Positions 53,286 to 61,846 of a DNA stretch of 62,210 nt are shown here, in pieces. A program made the translations under genes and the position numbers. Origin of the DNA: JAGTVG01 sp964389805 (GTDB lineage: Bacteria; Bacteroidota; Bacteroidia; Cytophagales; Cyclobacteriaceae); the NCBI GenBank assembly GCA_964389805.1, contig CAYMFU010000068.1, positions 1-62,210 of the forward strand, read 5' to 3'. Positions within the stretch are counted from its first letter, which is position 1. Every line of letters begins with the position of its first letter. The notes beneath the pieces are model-generated. The model saw nothing but the letters and a program-made list of their open reading frames with translations, was not told the DNA's origin and ran no database searches.

Positions 53286-54524
53286 TTAAGCAGGTGGCGA
53301 TGACTCAGTTTTTCTGGTTTTATAGCCAAATTCCGGATGAGTTGCAAAATAAAATCCGATAGCAGCGAGAATTGATATAATACCTGTACCCCACCATAAA
53401 ACGTCAAATCCCAAATGCGCTATAACTCTGGAGCCTAAATAGGGAGCAATGATCAGGGCAATGGAAAAAGAAATAGTATATAGTCCCATATAAGAACCTC
53501 TATTTCGTTCATTAGACCTTTCCACAACGAATGTGGCCATAAAGGGCATTGCGAAGATCTCCGATAAGCTTAAAATGAGCATGGAAAATACAAGCAAAGA
53601 CATGCTGTGCCCCATATTCAACATCGTAAAAGAGATACCCATTAATATCATGCCTATAACTATCAATGAGTGTAGTCGGTATTTTTTACTTAGGATATAC
53701 ACCATGATCATTTCTAAAGCGAATACGGTAATTCCATTCACCGCAAGTAGTCCTCCGATCATTTTTTCATTCAGATCATAAATTTCCCTGTAATATATCG
53801 GCAGGGTCATGAAAAGCTGGAAGAACAGCGTGGCAAATACACTGGTTAGGAAGATAAAGAAGAGAAACCGTTTATCAGTATAAGCTGATTTGACATTAAA
53901 GGTCTTTTTCTTTGATTTTTTTTCAACAGCTTTATATCCTTTACGGTTCCTGAAATACAAATAGAATACAATGCCAGCCAGAAAGCAAGTAATTCCATCG
54001 GCGAAAAAAAGCATTTTATATGAGATCGAAGCCAGTAGTCCTCCAGCCAAAGGGCCAACTGAGAAACCGAGGTTAATAGCCATTCTATTTAAAGAAAAGC
54101 TGCGGGCTGTATTTTCAGGTTTTGAGTAAAAGGATATTGATGATGCATTTGCCGGTCTTAGGCTTTCAGCAACCATACTGACGATGAAAAAACCAGCCAT
54201 CAGTTGATAATATCCTGAAACGAACGAAAGTGCTGCAAATAATGCGGCACTAATTACCAAACTCAGAAATTGAACAATAAAATGTCCATACCTGTCTGTC
54301 AACTGGCCACCAAGATACCCTCCGACTAGCGATCCGAGTCCATAGCTGCTCAGGATTATACCCGTTTGCTCCACACTATATCCCAATGATTTGGTCAGGT
54401 AAACACTTAAGAAGGGGAGAACCATGGTACCGCTTCTATTGATCAACATGATCAACGAGAGCATCCATGCAGGCTTTGAAAGCCCCTCGAATGCATTGCG
54501 ATATAAGTCAATAATTCTTTGCAA
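53286..54524 (-). CDS. MFS transporter, drug/solute exporter type
   Basis: A 412-residue, twelve-helix inner-membrane transporter. The loop motif GGQLTDRYGHFIVQFLSL between helices 2 and 3 and the N-terminal NRSGTMVLPFLSVYLTKSLGYS fit the DHA1-like multidrug or sugar exporter group. No substrate can be inferred. A perfect -7 promoter element TAACTTTG is 61 bp upstream (54585-54592). It is divergent from the YeeE/YedE pair. Confidence 0.85.
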   Translation of the reverse strand: MQRIIDLYRNAFEGLSKPAWMLSLIMLINRSGTMVLPFLSVYLTKSLGYSVEQTGIILSSYGLGSLVGGYLGGQLTDRYGHFIVQFLSLVISAALFAALSFVSGYYQLMAGFFIVSMVAESLRPANASSISFYSKPENTARSFSLNRMAINLGFSVGPLAGGLLASISYKMLFFADGITCFLAGIVFYLYFRNRKGYKAVEKKSKKKTFNVKSAYTDKRFLFFIFLTSVFATLFFQLFMTLPIYYREIYDLNEKMIGGLLAVNGITVFALEMIMVYILSKKYRLHSLIVIGMILMGISFTMLNMGHSMSLLVFSMLILSLSEIFAMPFMATFVVERSNERNRGSYMGLYTISFSIALIIAPYLGSRVIAHLGFDVLWWGTGIISILAAIGFYFATHPEFGYKTRKTESSPPA

Positions 54525-54584
54525 TTTCTGCTGTTATTAATTAAAATTCAAAAAAATCAATATCAAATGGATATAATGATCCGG

Positions 54585-54592
54585 CAAAGTTA
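54585..54592 (-). promoter_or_regulatory. -7 element of the MFS exporter gene
   Basis: The minus strand reads TAACTTTG, a perfect TAnnTTTG match. No clear -33 motif. Confidence 0.35.
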
Positions 54593-54632
54593 TGGATTTA
54601 GACCAAGATTTGCCCCCTTTATCGCAAAGGCG

Positions 54633-54691
54633 ACATCTATATTGAAACAATATGAATAGCTTTGCTGTTTAAACAAGAAAAATATAGATGT
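54633..54691. repeat. 11-bp inverted repeat in the divergent region before the YeeE genes
   Basis: A perfect inverted repeat ACATCTATATT (54633-54643) / AATATAGATGT (54681-54691) with a 37-nt loop. It lies in a 290-bp divergent region that otherwise shows no gene. A regulator site, an RNA structure or a mobile-element scar are possible. Confidence 0.4.
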
Positions 54692-54814
54692 TATTGACCA
54701 TTCATATCGGTTTAGCTCACAAATTTGCAGATATTCTCTGTTAGGATCTCCTTTCTTAAAACCAACCAGCATCTTCATTAAAATATTTTAATTAAAATAA
54801 ATCAATAATTCATC

Positions 54815-55372
54815 ATGCTTGAATTAATTAAACAACCATGGCCTTGGTATATATCAGGGCCAATAATAGGTTTGATGGTTCCACTATCTTTATTTATAGC
54901 TAATAAAACATTTGGTATTTCCTCATCTCTGCGACATATATGTGCCGCCTGTATGCCGGGAAATATTGATTTCTTTAAATACAACTGGAGAACGGAGATA
55001 TGGAGTTTGTTTTTTGTAGGTGGTGTTTTGCTGGGAGGCATTATCACTAATAAATTTCTAACTTCAGAAACAAGTATAAACATTACTGAATCAACCCGTG
55101 CAGAATTAAGTTCATTAGGTATATCAGATTTCAATAGCTATATACCTGTAGAAATATTCAGTTGGGGCAATCTGTTTTCGCTGCAAGGCCTGTTGTTTAT
55201 TGTAATAGGTGGATTCATGGTTGGATTCGGAGCGAGATGGGCTGGAGGCTGTACTTCTGGCCATGCGATATCGGGATTATCAAATTTTCGTCTGGTTTCA
55301 TTAGTTGCAGTTATTGGGTTTTTTGCCGGCGGATTGGTAATGACACACTTTGTTTTTCCTTTGATATTTTAA
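54815..55372 (+). CDS. YeeE/YedE family sulfur-compound transporter, first half
   Basis: A 185-residue membrane protein of the YeeE/YedE (TsuA-like) group, members of which import thiosulfate or related sulfur compounds. It holds four or five helices and the conserved motif GGCTSGHAISG near residue 146, whose Cys is needed in known TsuA. In many bacteria the two halves are separate small genes, as here. The second half begins 4 bp after the stop, so the two form a unit. Confidence 0.88.
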   Translation: MLELIKQPWPWYISGPIIGLMVPLSLFIANKTFGISSSLRHICAACMPGNIDFFKYNWRTEIWSLFFVGGVLLGGIITNKFLTSETSINITESTRAELSSLGISDFNSYIPVEIFSWGNLFSLQGLLFIVIGGFMVGFGARWAGGCTSGHAISGLSNFRLVSLVAVIGFFAGGLVMTHFVFPLIF

Positions 55373-55376
55373 TATT

Positions 55377-55787
55377 ATGAGAAATCTAAAATTTCTAATA
55401 CTGGGAATTGTTTTTGGCATAGTCCTGACCAAATCAGAAGTTATTTCCTGGTTCAGGATCCAGGAAATGTTCCGCTTTGAAGCCATTCATATGTATGGTA
55501 TAATTGGTTTGGCGATCATTGTAGGGGCTATTTCAATTCAAGCGATTAAAAAATATGAATTAAAGACCTTTTATGGAGAAGACATCTTATTTGAGCATAA
55601 GCCTTATCAAAAGGGGGCCGTTTATGGTGGATTGATCTTTGGATGTGGCTGGGCCCTAACCGGAGCCTGTCCGGGACCTTTGTTTGCCCTGGTAGGGAAT
55701 GGGTATAGCATAATACTTGTTTCCCTGGCTAGTGCTTTGTTCGGAACCTGGGTGTATGGTTATTATCAGATCAAGTTACCTCATTGA
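55377..55787 (+). CDS. YeeE/YedE family protein, second half (DUF6691)
   Basis: A 136-residue membrane protein with four helices and the conserved GCGWALTGACPGPL (about residues 88-101), with cysteines matching those of the transporter group. It forms the second half of the pair with the gene 54815. It converges on the DUF442-type phosphatase gene to the right. In several bacteria the same pair sits with persulfide dioxygenase or rhodanese genes under the BigR regulator, which suggests a role in sulfur or sulfide handling. Confidence 0.88.
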   Translation: MRNLKFLILGIVFGIVLTKSEVISWFRIQEMFRFEAIHMYGIIGLAIIVGAISIQAIKKYELKTFYGEDILFEHKPYQKGAVYGGLIFGCGWALTGACPGPLFALVGNGYSIILVSLASALFGTWVYGYYQIKLPH

Positions 55788-56009
55788 GAAAACAGATCTT
55801 GACCAAGCATCAATGCAAAATATTCAATATAAGAATATTTGTATCCCCGGGGATATTAATCTGATTCACAGAAGGCAGTCAAGCGGTGTAATTTGATCAA
55901 GCGGCGATTTTCATTATAGAAATTCTGAATACCAAAAAGAATCAACGGAGAAATTAAAGCCCTTCGACAACAGCTTTCAATTTGATACTGACTTCCTCTG
56001 CCACTTTTG

Positions 56010-56552
56010 TTATTTCTTTTGAATGGTGATTGGATATCCCAGTAAATCAAAGAAAGGTACAGAAAACCTGGCCTTACTTCCTAATTGCACAGCTTCATCA
56101 ATGGAATAATCCTGGTAACGGATAAGCCATGCCATCCATGCATAGGTAGCCCGGCCAGCAGAACGACAATGAATAAGAATTTTTCCATCTGTTTCATTGA
56201 TCATTTCACCCATTTTATCTATGGCATCTGCCTTGTAGCCATTATCACCGCCCATTGGAATATGAATGTACTCTATTTTTTTCGACTTCAGATATTTAAC
56301 CTGATCAAAATTAAGATGATTCATTTCTTCCTCTGTTCTCAGGTTTACAACCAATTTAACACCGACATCTACTAGGGAGTCCAGGTTGCTTTGCATGGGT
56401 TGACCTGCAAGGAATACATCTCCGGCACTATACAAGTTGTAGGATTTATCGACCATAACCGGATCAGATATTGAAAACTTTTTATCCTGACCATATACAA
56501 GTATGGAAAGTGCAAATAATAATGAAAAAAAAGTGAATGTTTTACCAGCCAT
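56010..56552 (-). CDS. Exported DUF442/BLH-type phosphatase-like protein
   Basis: A 180-residue protein with a signal peptide (LLFALSILVYGQ). The fold is tyrosine-phosphatase-like: a strand LVVNLRTEEEM, then the P-loop HCRSAGRATYAW with Cys129 and Arg134. The loop spacing is C-x4-R instead of the C-x5-R of tyrosine phosphatases, which matches the DUF442/BLH group encoded with YeeE/YedE genes in sulfide-detoxification loci. The substrate is unknown. It converges with the YeeE/YedE pair. Confidence 0.8.
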   Translation of the reverse strand: MAGKTFTFFSLLFALSILVYGQDKKFSISDPVMVDKSYNLYSAGDVFLAGQPMQSNLDSLVDVGVKLVVNLRTEEEMNHLNFDQVKYLKSKKIEYIHIPMGGDNGYKADAIDKMGEMINETDGKILIHCRSAGRATYAWMAWLIRYQDYSIDEAVQLGSKARFSVPFFDLLGYPITIQKK

Positions 56553-56628
56553 TGTTATTAAATTTAGTAGAAACTTTAAGTTAAGACTTTCTACTGGCTA
56601 ATAAAACATTCACACAATGATTTTAATA

Positions 56629-56658
56629 GCATCAGTCTGCCCTTGGGCAGACTGATGC
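56629..56658. terminator. Strong hairpin after the collagen-like lipoprotein gene
   Basis: A perfect 14-bp inverted repeat GCATCAGTCTGCCC (56629-56642) / GGGCAGACTGATGC (56645-56658) around two bases. It lies 7 bp beyond the stop of the minus-strand gene 56666. The T run is weak, but the stem is very strong. Confidence 0.65.
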
Positions 56659-56665
56659 ATAGTAT

Positions 56666-57232
56666 TTATCTATTTATGATGTTTTCATGAATTGGGAAGT
56701 CCGGTAATAGCAGGGCTTCTTTCAGATCCTGATATTCTATCATCCCATCTATAAGTCGGCTTGAGGCCCAGAAATCACCAGGAACTACAACTACCCTGGC
56801 GATCCAGTTATCTGTGTCGTTCGCAGTCAGGTTATCCGGTGAAAAGGAGGTCTGAAGGAATAGCCGGACATCGTTTTTGGTAAAATCAAAATTGTATATC
56901 AGTGTTCCCCGTTCATCAAGAATTGTCTGGGGAACCTGTCTCCAGACTTCAAGATCTTCACCGTCTACAGTTTCAACACCCCATAAAAGATATACAAGTG
57001 CTACATCTGAGTCCAGACCTTCAAAATTGCTTGGATAGGTGAGGAAAACATCATAATCCGGCGCAGCGAAATTAATATCTTCAAATTCCATGACATAACC
57101 GCTTTCTCCGGCTGGTCCTGTTGGTCCTTGTGGTCCTTCAGGTCCTGCTGGCCCCTGTGGTCCATCTTCTCCTATACATCCAAAAATGTTAAGGATAATT
57201 ACTATGGCGATAATATTTGCTAATTTTCTCAT
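56666..57232 (-). CDS. Collagen-like repeat lipoprotein
   Basis: A 188-residue lipoprotein with lipobox ILNIFGC (Cys19). Immediately after it comes a short collagen-like run of eight G-x-y triplets (residues 21-44, GPQGPAGPEGPQGPTGP and so on), followed by an unrecognised beta-rich domain of about 140 residues. Such short collagen stretches often act as a trimerising stalk at the surface. Function unknown. Confidence 0.8.
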   Translation of the reverse strand: MRKLANIIAIVIILNIFGCIGEDGPQGPAGPEGPQGPTGPAGESGYVMEFEDINFAAPDYDVFLTYPSNFEGLDSDVALVYLLWGVETVDGEDLEVWRQVPQTILDERGTLIYNFDFTKNDVRLFLQTSFSPDNLTANDTDNWIARVVVVPGDFWASSRLIDGMIEYQDLKEALLLPDFPIHENIINR

Positions 57233-57397
57233 GACAATAATTTTTTATTATAAATGTTAACGACCAAAAACTGTTCCAATTTTCCGAAATCGGATTAAAA
57301 TTCTGTTTTCTGTATTAAATTCAGTTATTTAAATACTTTTTAAATATTAATTAACCCATAGACCAATTTAGTATCCATTCCCTGTTTTGAATAATTC

Positions 57398-57420
57398 TGC
57401 CGGGAGATTTTTTGCCGGCA
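57398..57420 (-). terminator. Weak hairpin after the DUF1684 gene
   Basis: A 6-bp inverted repeat TGCCGG (57398-57403) / CCGGCA (57415-57420) lies 20 bp beyond the stop of the gene 57441-58397 on the minus strand. The T-rich part follows poorly, so this is tentative. Confidence 0.35.
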
Positions 57421-57440
57421 ATTAAATCAATCCATATAAT

Positions 57441-58397
57441 TCAATGTGCCAAATCCTTGTCAATTTTTTCTCCGGCCGTTACTTTTAGGGGCAAACGGTT
57501 TTGAGGGGGAGGAATAGGACAGGTGGCAAATTCCGTAAAAGCACATGGAGGATTGTACGCTTTATTAAAATCGATGATATATCCACCAGTTTTCTCAGAT
57601 TTCTCGACCACAATGAACCGGCCTGCCCCATAGGTTTCTAATCCACTGGTTTCATCTGCAAAGATAGTTTGAAACCTCCCGGAATCACCCAGGGCCCATA
57701 CATCCAAACGATAATATTGACCATTAATCCTGAATCCAACAGCACCTGAAGAAGAGATTCTGCTTGGGTCACCTGAAGTAGTGGTTGTTTCGATGATCTT
57801 AGGGGCCATATGCGGTTCATATTGAGCCTTCATTCTCCACATTGTATCAAGAGGATAGTTATCGATTTTCGTAAGCTTTTCAATATCCGGGTTTTCACTA
57901 TCCCTTAATCGGACGTACACCTTATCTACGCGTTTAATAATATACCAGGTAAGCGATCCAAGTTGAAGTATAGTAGGAGAACCACTCTGGTCGTTCAATA
58001 AGGCCATTTCCTCAACTATCTCATCGTTATGTGTTACTTCAACATCCGGATTGATCTTAATAGTTACATCTCCGTCTTCCATAAAGAATGTTCCAATATA
58101 ATCTGGTGTTTTCGGATTTGGAAAAACGAAATCATTAGAAACGTCTGCTCCAAAACTATGTTCACCTTCCTGTAACTCATAAAGTCCGGCGAGGCTCAGC
58201 CAGTTCTTTTTTAATCCGATGACCCGTTTCTCTTGCCATGATTTAATGGAAGATTCATATTCTTCGTACTCCGTTTCAGGATTTTCTTTTTTATGGTTAT
58301 TATCCGTTTTATCAGTACATCCCAATAAAAACTGAAAACCTAAAATTAAAAGAAATGCCTTTTGCATCTTTAAAAATGATTTTTTGATCTTAACCAT
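57441..58397 (-). CDS. DUF1684 lipoprotein
   Basis: A 318-residue exported lipoprotein with lipobox FLLGC; Met11 (58367) is an equally likely start, giving Cys17. The conserved part shows the DUF1684 pattern: KNWLSLAGLYELQEGEHSFGAD near residue 64, FVFPNP, then a C-terminal NPPCAFTEFATCPIPPPQNR block. The family has no assigned function; the conserved block suggests a metal or ligand site. It may be surface-exposed. Confidence 0.85.
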   Translation of the reverse strand: MVKIKKSFLKMQKAFLLILGFQFLLGCTDKTDNNHKKENPETEYEEYESSIKSWQEKRVIGLKKNWLSLAGLYELQEGEHSFGADVSNDFVFPNPKTPDYIGTFFMEDGDVTIKINPDVEVTHNDEIVEEMALLNDQSGSPTILQLGSLTWYIIKRVDKVYVRLRDSENPDIEKLTKIDNYPLDTMWRMKAQYEPHMAPKIIETTTTSGDPSRISSSGAVGFRINGQYYRLDVWALGDSGRFQTIFADETSGLETYGAGRFIVVEKSEKTGGYIIDFNKAYNPPCAFTEFATCPIPPPQNRLPLKVTAGEKIDKDLAH

Positions 58398-58530
58398 GCG
58401 TTTAACTTGTCCTGATACGTTTAAATTTCGAATTTAATTAATCGCTAAAAAGGTTCTTCTATGATATAGCCAATGATTTTGGAATTCGGTGGCTGGCAAA
58501 AATACGAATAAATGTAGATAGAGTAGATAT

Positions 58531-60591
58531 TTAATTAAAATTGATCTCAGGAAGCTTCATTTTATACAGGATCTCCTTAAAAAGGGGTTCGGCCCTTACA
58601 AAGTCAAACAATGGATCAACAGAGATGTATGGCACATTGGGATCGTGTTCATCATAAGCAACTTGTAGCCACTTCAATGTTTCTTCTTTATTTTGTGCAC
58701 GTGTGAATAGGGTACATATCTGCCAGGAAGGGAAATAAGAACTGTCTCTGACAGAGATCATTCCTTCAGCAACTTCCTGCATAGCCATCTTATACCCTCC
58801 CTTCTCATATCCCTTATCCAAGGCATCTAATGCTATTGAATTCTTTTTTATTGTAAATATCCTTCTGGCCAGATCAATAGCTTCAGAATAGTTTCCCATT
58901 TCATGATAAACTGACCATAAAGCGGGTAGTCCAATTCCGTGATTCGGTTCCGCCTTTATTAAATCTTCTAGTATAGATGCTGCTTTATTATATTGCCGGG
59001 CATTTTTCAATGCCATACCGTAAATGGACTTATATAAAGTATTGAATGGATCTAACCCCACAGCTTTTTCAACAAAAGACAAGCCCTTTTCTGGTTCACC
59101 TTTGATTGCCAGATAATGTGAATAATAGGCTAGTGCAAAAGAGTAATTAGGATTTAGTTCTATGGCTTTAGCAAACTCAATGGCGGCTTTATCGAAGTTC
59201 CAGGCCCACCATGTATGGTTGACAGCCATCCAGCCATGGATCTCAGCAAGAGAACTATCCAGTTCGATAGCTTTGGAAGAAGTTTCCTCAAGGATGAGCT
59301 TTACTTCAGCATAAGACATGAAACCATGCTGCATCCGACCGCCCCACACATTAGCTATACCCATGTAGGCAAGGGCATAATCGGGATCAAGGTCCCTGGA
59401 TAGCATGAAATAATCCAATGCTTTATTCATATCACTTTCAGTGGCTTTCTCCAAATAACTCATTCCCCGTAAATAAGCTTCATAGGCTTCAGGCTTAACA
59501 TCTATTGAAATGTTCAGGTGTGATTCTTCTTTTGAAGTCAGCAAGATATTTCCAGCTTTCGCTACGGATTTCACAACGTCACTATAAACTGAGTATACAT
59601 TCTGCATTGCCCGATCATAGGACTGCCTCCATATTTGTCTTTCTTCAGGACTAGCCCTTATCAGTCGAACCTGTAATTTAAGGTTTTCTCCTTCCGTATA
59701 ATAAGATGCCTCTACAACACCATCTACATTCAATTCACGGGCAATCTCCGGAATAGCCATTTCACTATCCTGGTATTTCAGTGAGGAGGTGCGCGAAACT
59801 ACCCGCAATGAGTGGATTTTGCATAGTTCATCGATAAGAGCATGATGGATTCCAGCAGATAACCATTCCTGATCTGCTTTTTGAGATAGATTTTCAACAG
59901 GTAGAACTGCAATTGCCTTAAGGTTTTCGGTTGTCCTGCTTTTTAACCACCAACCTCCAATTGCAATGAGTATAATCAGTAGGGCCAGGAGGTAGGTATA
60001 TGCTGATTTAAAAATTGATTTCTTTACCCCTCCGGATAAGGATATCTTTCTTCTTCTGCTTGGAATGGGAAATCCATCTTGTGATATATAATAGGTATGC
60101 AAAAGGTAATCCACATTCTTCAGCTGGATGGCCCCAAAATATTCGGTTTGTATGTCTTCGTTAGCCCTTATAGCCTGTTGAATGGAATCTGAAATGTAAA
60201 CGCCTCCGGGATCTGCTATGGATTGAAGTCTTGATGCAATATTAACTCCATCCCCAAATACATCATCATTTTCAATGGTAACATCTCCCAGGTGAATACC
60301 GATCCTGAGTAAGCCATCTAATTCCTCCCTGGCTCTTTTTTGTATTTCTATAGCGCATCGTACCGAGTCGACGGCACTATCAAATTGAACCAGAATGCCA
60401 TCACCCATTTCTTTAAGCCATTTGCCATGGTGTTTTTTAATTACAGGTTTATGGATCTCACGGTTTTTATGGAGTAATTCAAGCGCTTTTTTTGAGTTTT
60501 TGCCCATAAGCGCGGTATATCCCACAATATCAGTAAACATTATAGCGGCTAGCCTGGTAACATGGGAAGTATGTTCCCGATCTTCTTTCAC
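58531..60591 (-). CDS. Adenylate cyclase with TolB-like and TPR domains
   Basis: A 686-residue membrane protein. The N-terminal class III cyclase domain (about 10-175) has the metal-site Asp21 (FTDIVGY) and Asp64 (MGDG), the ATP-selecting Lys60, and the VFGDGVNIASRL block with Asn117 and Arg121, so ATP cyclisation to cAMP is likely. A transmembrane helix (about 195-215) and a TolB-like/FlgO-type domain (about 225-345) follow, then TPR repeats to the end. The arrangement is typical of two-domain cyclases in many bacteria. Confidence 0.9.
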   Translation of the reverse strand: MKEDREHTSHVTRLAAIMFTDIVGYTALMGKNSKKALELLHKNREIHKPVIKKHHGKWLKEMGDGILVQFDSAVDSVRCAIEIQKRAREELDGLLRIGIHLGDVTIENDDVFGDGVNIASRLQSIADPGGVYISDSIQQAIRANEDIQTEYFGAIQLKNVDYLLHTYYISQDGFPIPSRRRKISLSGGVKKSIFKSAYTYLLALLIILIAIGGWWLKSRTTENLKAIAVLPVENLSQKADQEWLSAGIHHALIDELCKIHSLRVVSRTSSLKYQDSEMAIPEIARELNVDGVVEASYYTEGENLKLQVRLIRASPEERQIWRQSYDRAMQNVYSVYSDVVKSVAKAGNILLTSKEESHLNISIDVKPEAYEAYLRGMSYLEKATESDMNKALDYFMLSRDLDPDYALAYMGIANVWGGRMQHGFMSYAEVKLILEETSSKAIELDSSLAEIHGWMAVNHTWWAWNFDKAAIEFAKAIELNPNYSFALAYYSHYLAIKGEPEKGLSFVEKAVGLDPFNTLYKSIYGMALKNARQYNKAASILEDLIKAEPNHGIGLPALWSVYHEMGNYSEAIDLARRIFTIKKNSIALDALDKGYEKGGYKMAMQEVAEGMISVRDSSYFPSWQICTLFTRAQNKEETLKWLQVAYDEHDPNVPYISVDPLFDFVRAEPLFKEILYKMKLPEINFN

Positions 60592-60927
60592 TACTGTTCA
60601 GTATAATTTAACTCCTTCTTAAAGTAGAAACAAATTACTAATTCTGTAGAATATATCCTTATTATTGAATTAAATATTCTAACCTCATAATTATTATGTT
60701 TTTTCGGAATTATTTCTTTGTCAGAGTAATCAGCTAATTTGTCTGTGGCAACCAAACGGGGTATTTATCGGTACAGATATAAAATAGGCCTGGAAGATTA
60801 TAAATATTGCCATTATCATTTCCCTAAAAAATAAAAGTTTTGCTAAAACTTATGTAAATTCCGATAATTTCATGAACATGCAGCAACATTATGGAGTTAC
60901 AATTATAATCCTTGAATAGGTAATCTA
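60592..60927. other. 336-bp divergent gap before the RibD-C gene
   Basis: Between the cyclase and the reductase genes. It is A+T-rich and has no gene. A weak promoter candidate for the right gene is TTTTG at 60838-60842 with TAATTTCA at 60865, a partial -7 match. Nothing else was seen. Confidence 0.4.
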
Positions 60928-61842
60928 ATGGCTTGGGAAACGATCCTAAATATTAAAAATGAAATTCAGAAATTGTATCAAGATCAAAATGATCCAGATC
61001 TAAATAAACAATATATCTATCAGAAAAGTAAATTAAAATCCGGGTCAGATTCATTTACGGTATATGTAGGTTTCAACGAGAAACACTCGACGGATCCGGA
61101 GTTTGATGTAAATGTGCAAAGTATAGAACCTTTTTTATGTAAAATTTCTTTTAGCCGAAAGGTATCATTGATAAACAGGAATCTTTTTAATCTCTATATT
61201 CCGTATGCTGTTCTACCTTATTATGCTGAGAGATACAAAAAAACTTTTGTTGTAACCCATTTTGCTCAAACCCTCGATGGGAGGATAGCTTCGATTTCAG
61301 GAGATTCAAAATGGATAGGTAATCAGGAGAATCTTGTACATGCTCATAGGATGAGAGCTCTTCTCGATGGGATCCTGGTTGGATCAAAAACTGTACAATC
61401 TGATAATCCATTGCTTTCGGTTCGACATGTTACCGGTAATGATCCTAAAAAGATTATTGTAGGAGGTGATCATTTAAATATAGGAAACTATCAGATTTCA
61501 AAAAAAGAATTTATTTCTTTCAGCCAGGGTACCAATACTAAAGGAAATAATTTTGTTTTAAATAAGGAAAAGGGTATTTATAATCCATCTGGAATTCTTA
61601 AAAAACTGTATGAGTTGGGATTACGTACAATATATATCGAAGGAGGATCCCTTACCACCTCTACCTTTCTTAGTCAGAATATGATAGATCAGGTTCAGGT
61701 TCATTTCGCTCCAATTATATTAGGCTCTGGCATAACAGGCTTCAATTATAAAGGCACTCAATATCTCAAGGATGCTATATACTTTAAATCATTCAGGTAT
61801 TTACCATTAGGAAATCAGATGATGTTTATTGGTGAAATCTAG
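60928..61842 (+). CDS. RibD C-terminal/dihydrofolate reductase-like protein
   Basis: A 304-residue protein. The catalytic part (about 105-300) has HFAQTLDGRIASISGDSKW and VGSKTVQSDNP, as in the reductase domain of RibD (pyrimidine reductase of riboflavin synthesis), and TIYIEGGSLTTSTFL. The N-terminal 100 residues are not part of this family and have no recognised domain. The deaminase domain of full RibD is missing, so riboflavin synthesis is not implied; such stand-alone reductases occur with pterin- or deazaflavin-type biosynthetic genes. It starts a cluster cut by the window end. The next gene starts 4 bp after the stop. Confidence 0.85.
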   Translation: MAWETILNIKNEIQKLYQDQNDPDLNKQYIYQKSKLKSGSDSFTVYVGFNEKHSTDPEFDVNVQSIEPFLCKISFSRKVSLINRNLFNLYIPYAVLPYYAERYKKTFVVTHFAQTLDGRIASISGDSKWIGNQENLVHAHRMRALLDGILVGSKTVQSDNPLLSVRHVTGNDPKKIIVGGDHLNIGNYQISKKEFISFSQGTNTKGNNFVLNKEKGIYNPSGILKKLYELGLRTIYIEGGSLTTSTFLSQNMIDQVQVHFAPIILGSGITGFNYKGTQYLKDAIYFKSFRYLPLGNQMMFIGEI

Positions 61843-61846
61843 AAAA

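Noticed and set aside
54590..54778. 62-codon frame on the minus strand in a divergent intergenic region
   Set aside because: It spans the 11-bp inverted repeat, begins without a ribosome site and has no recognisable motif.
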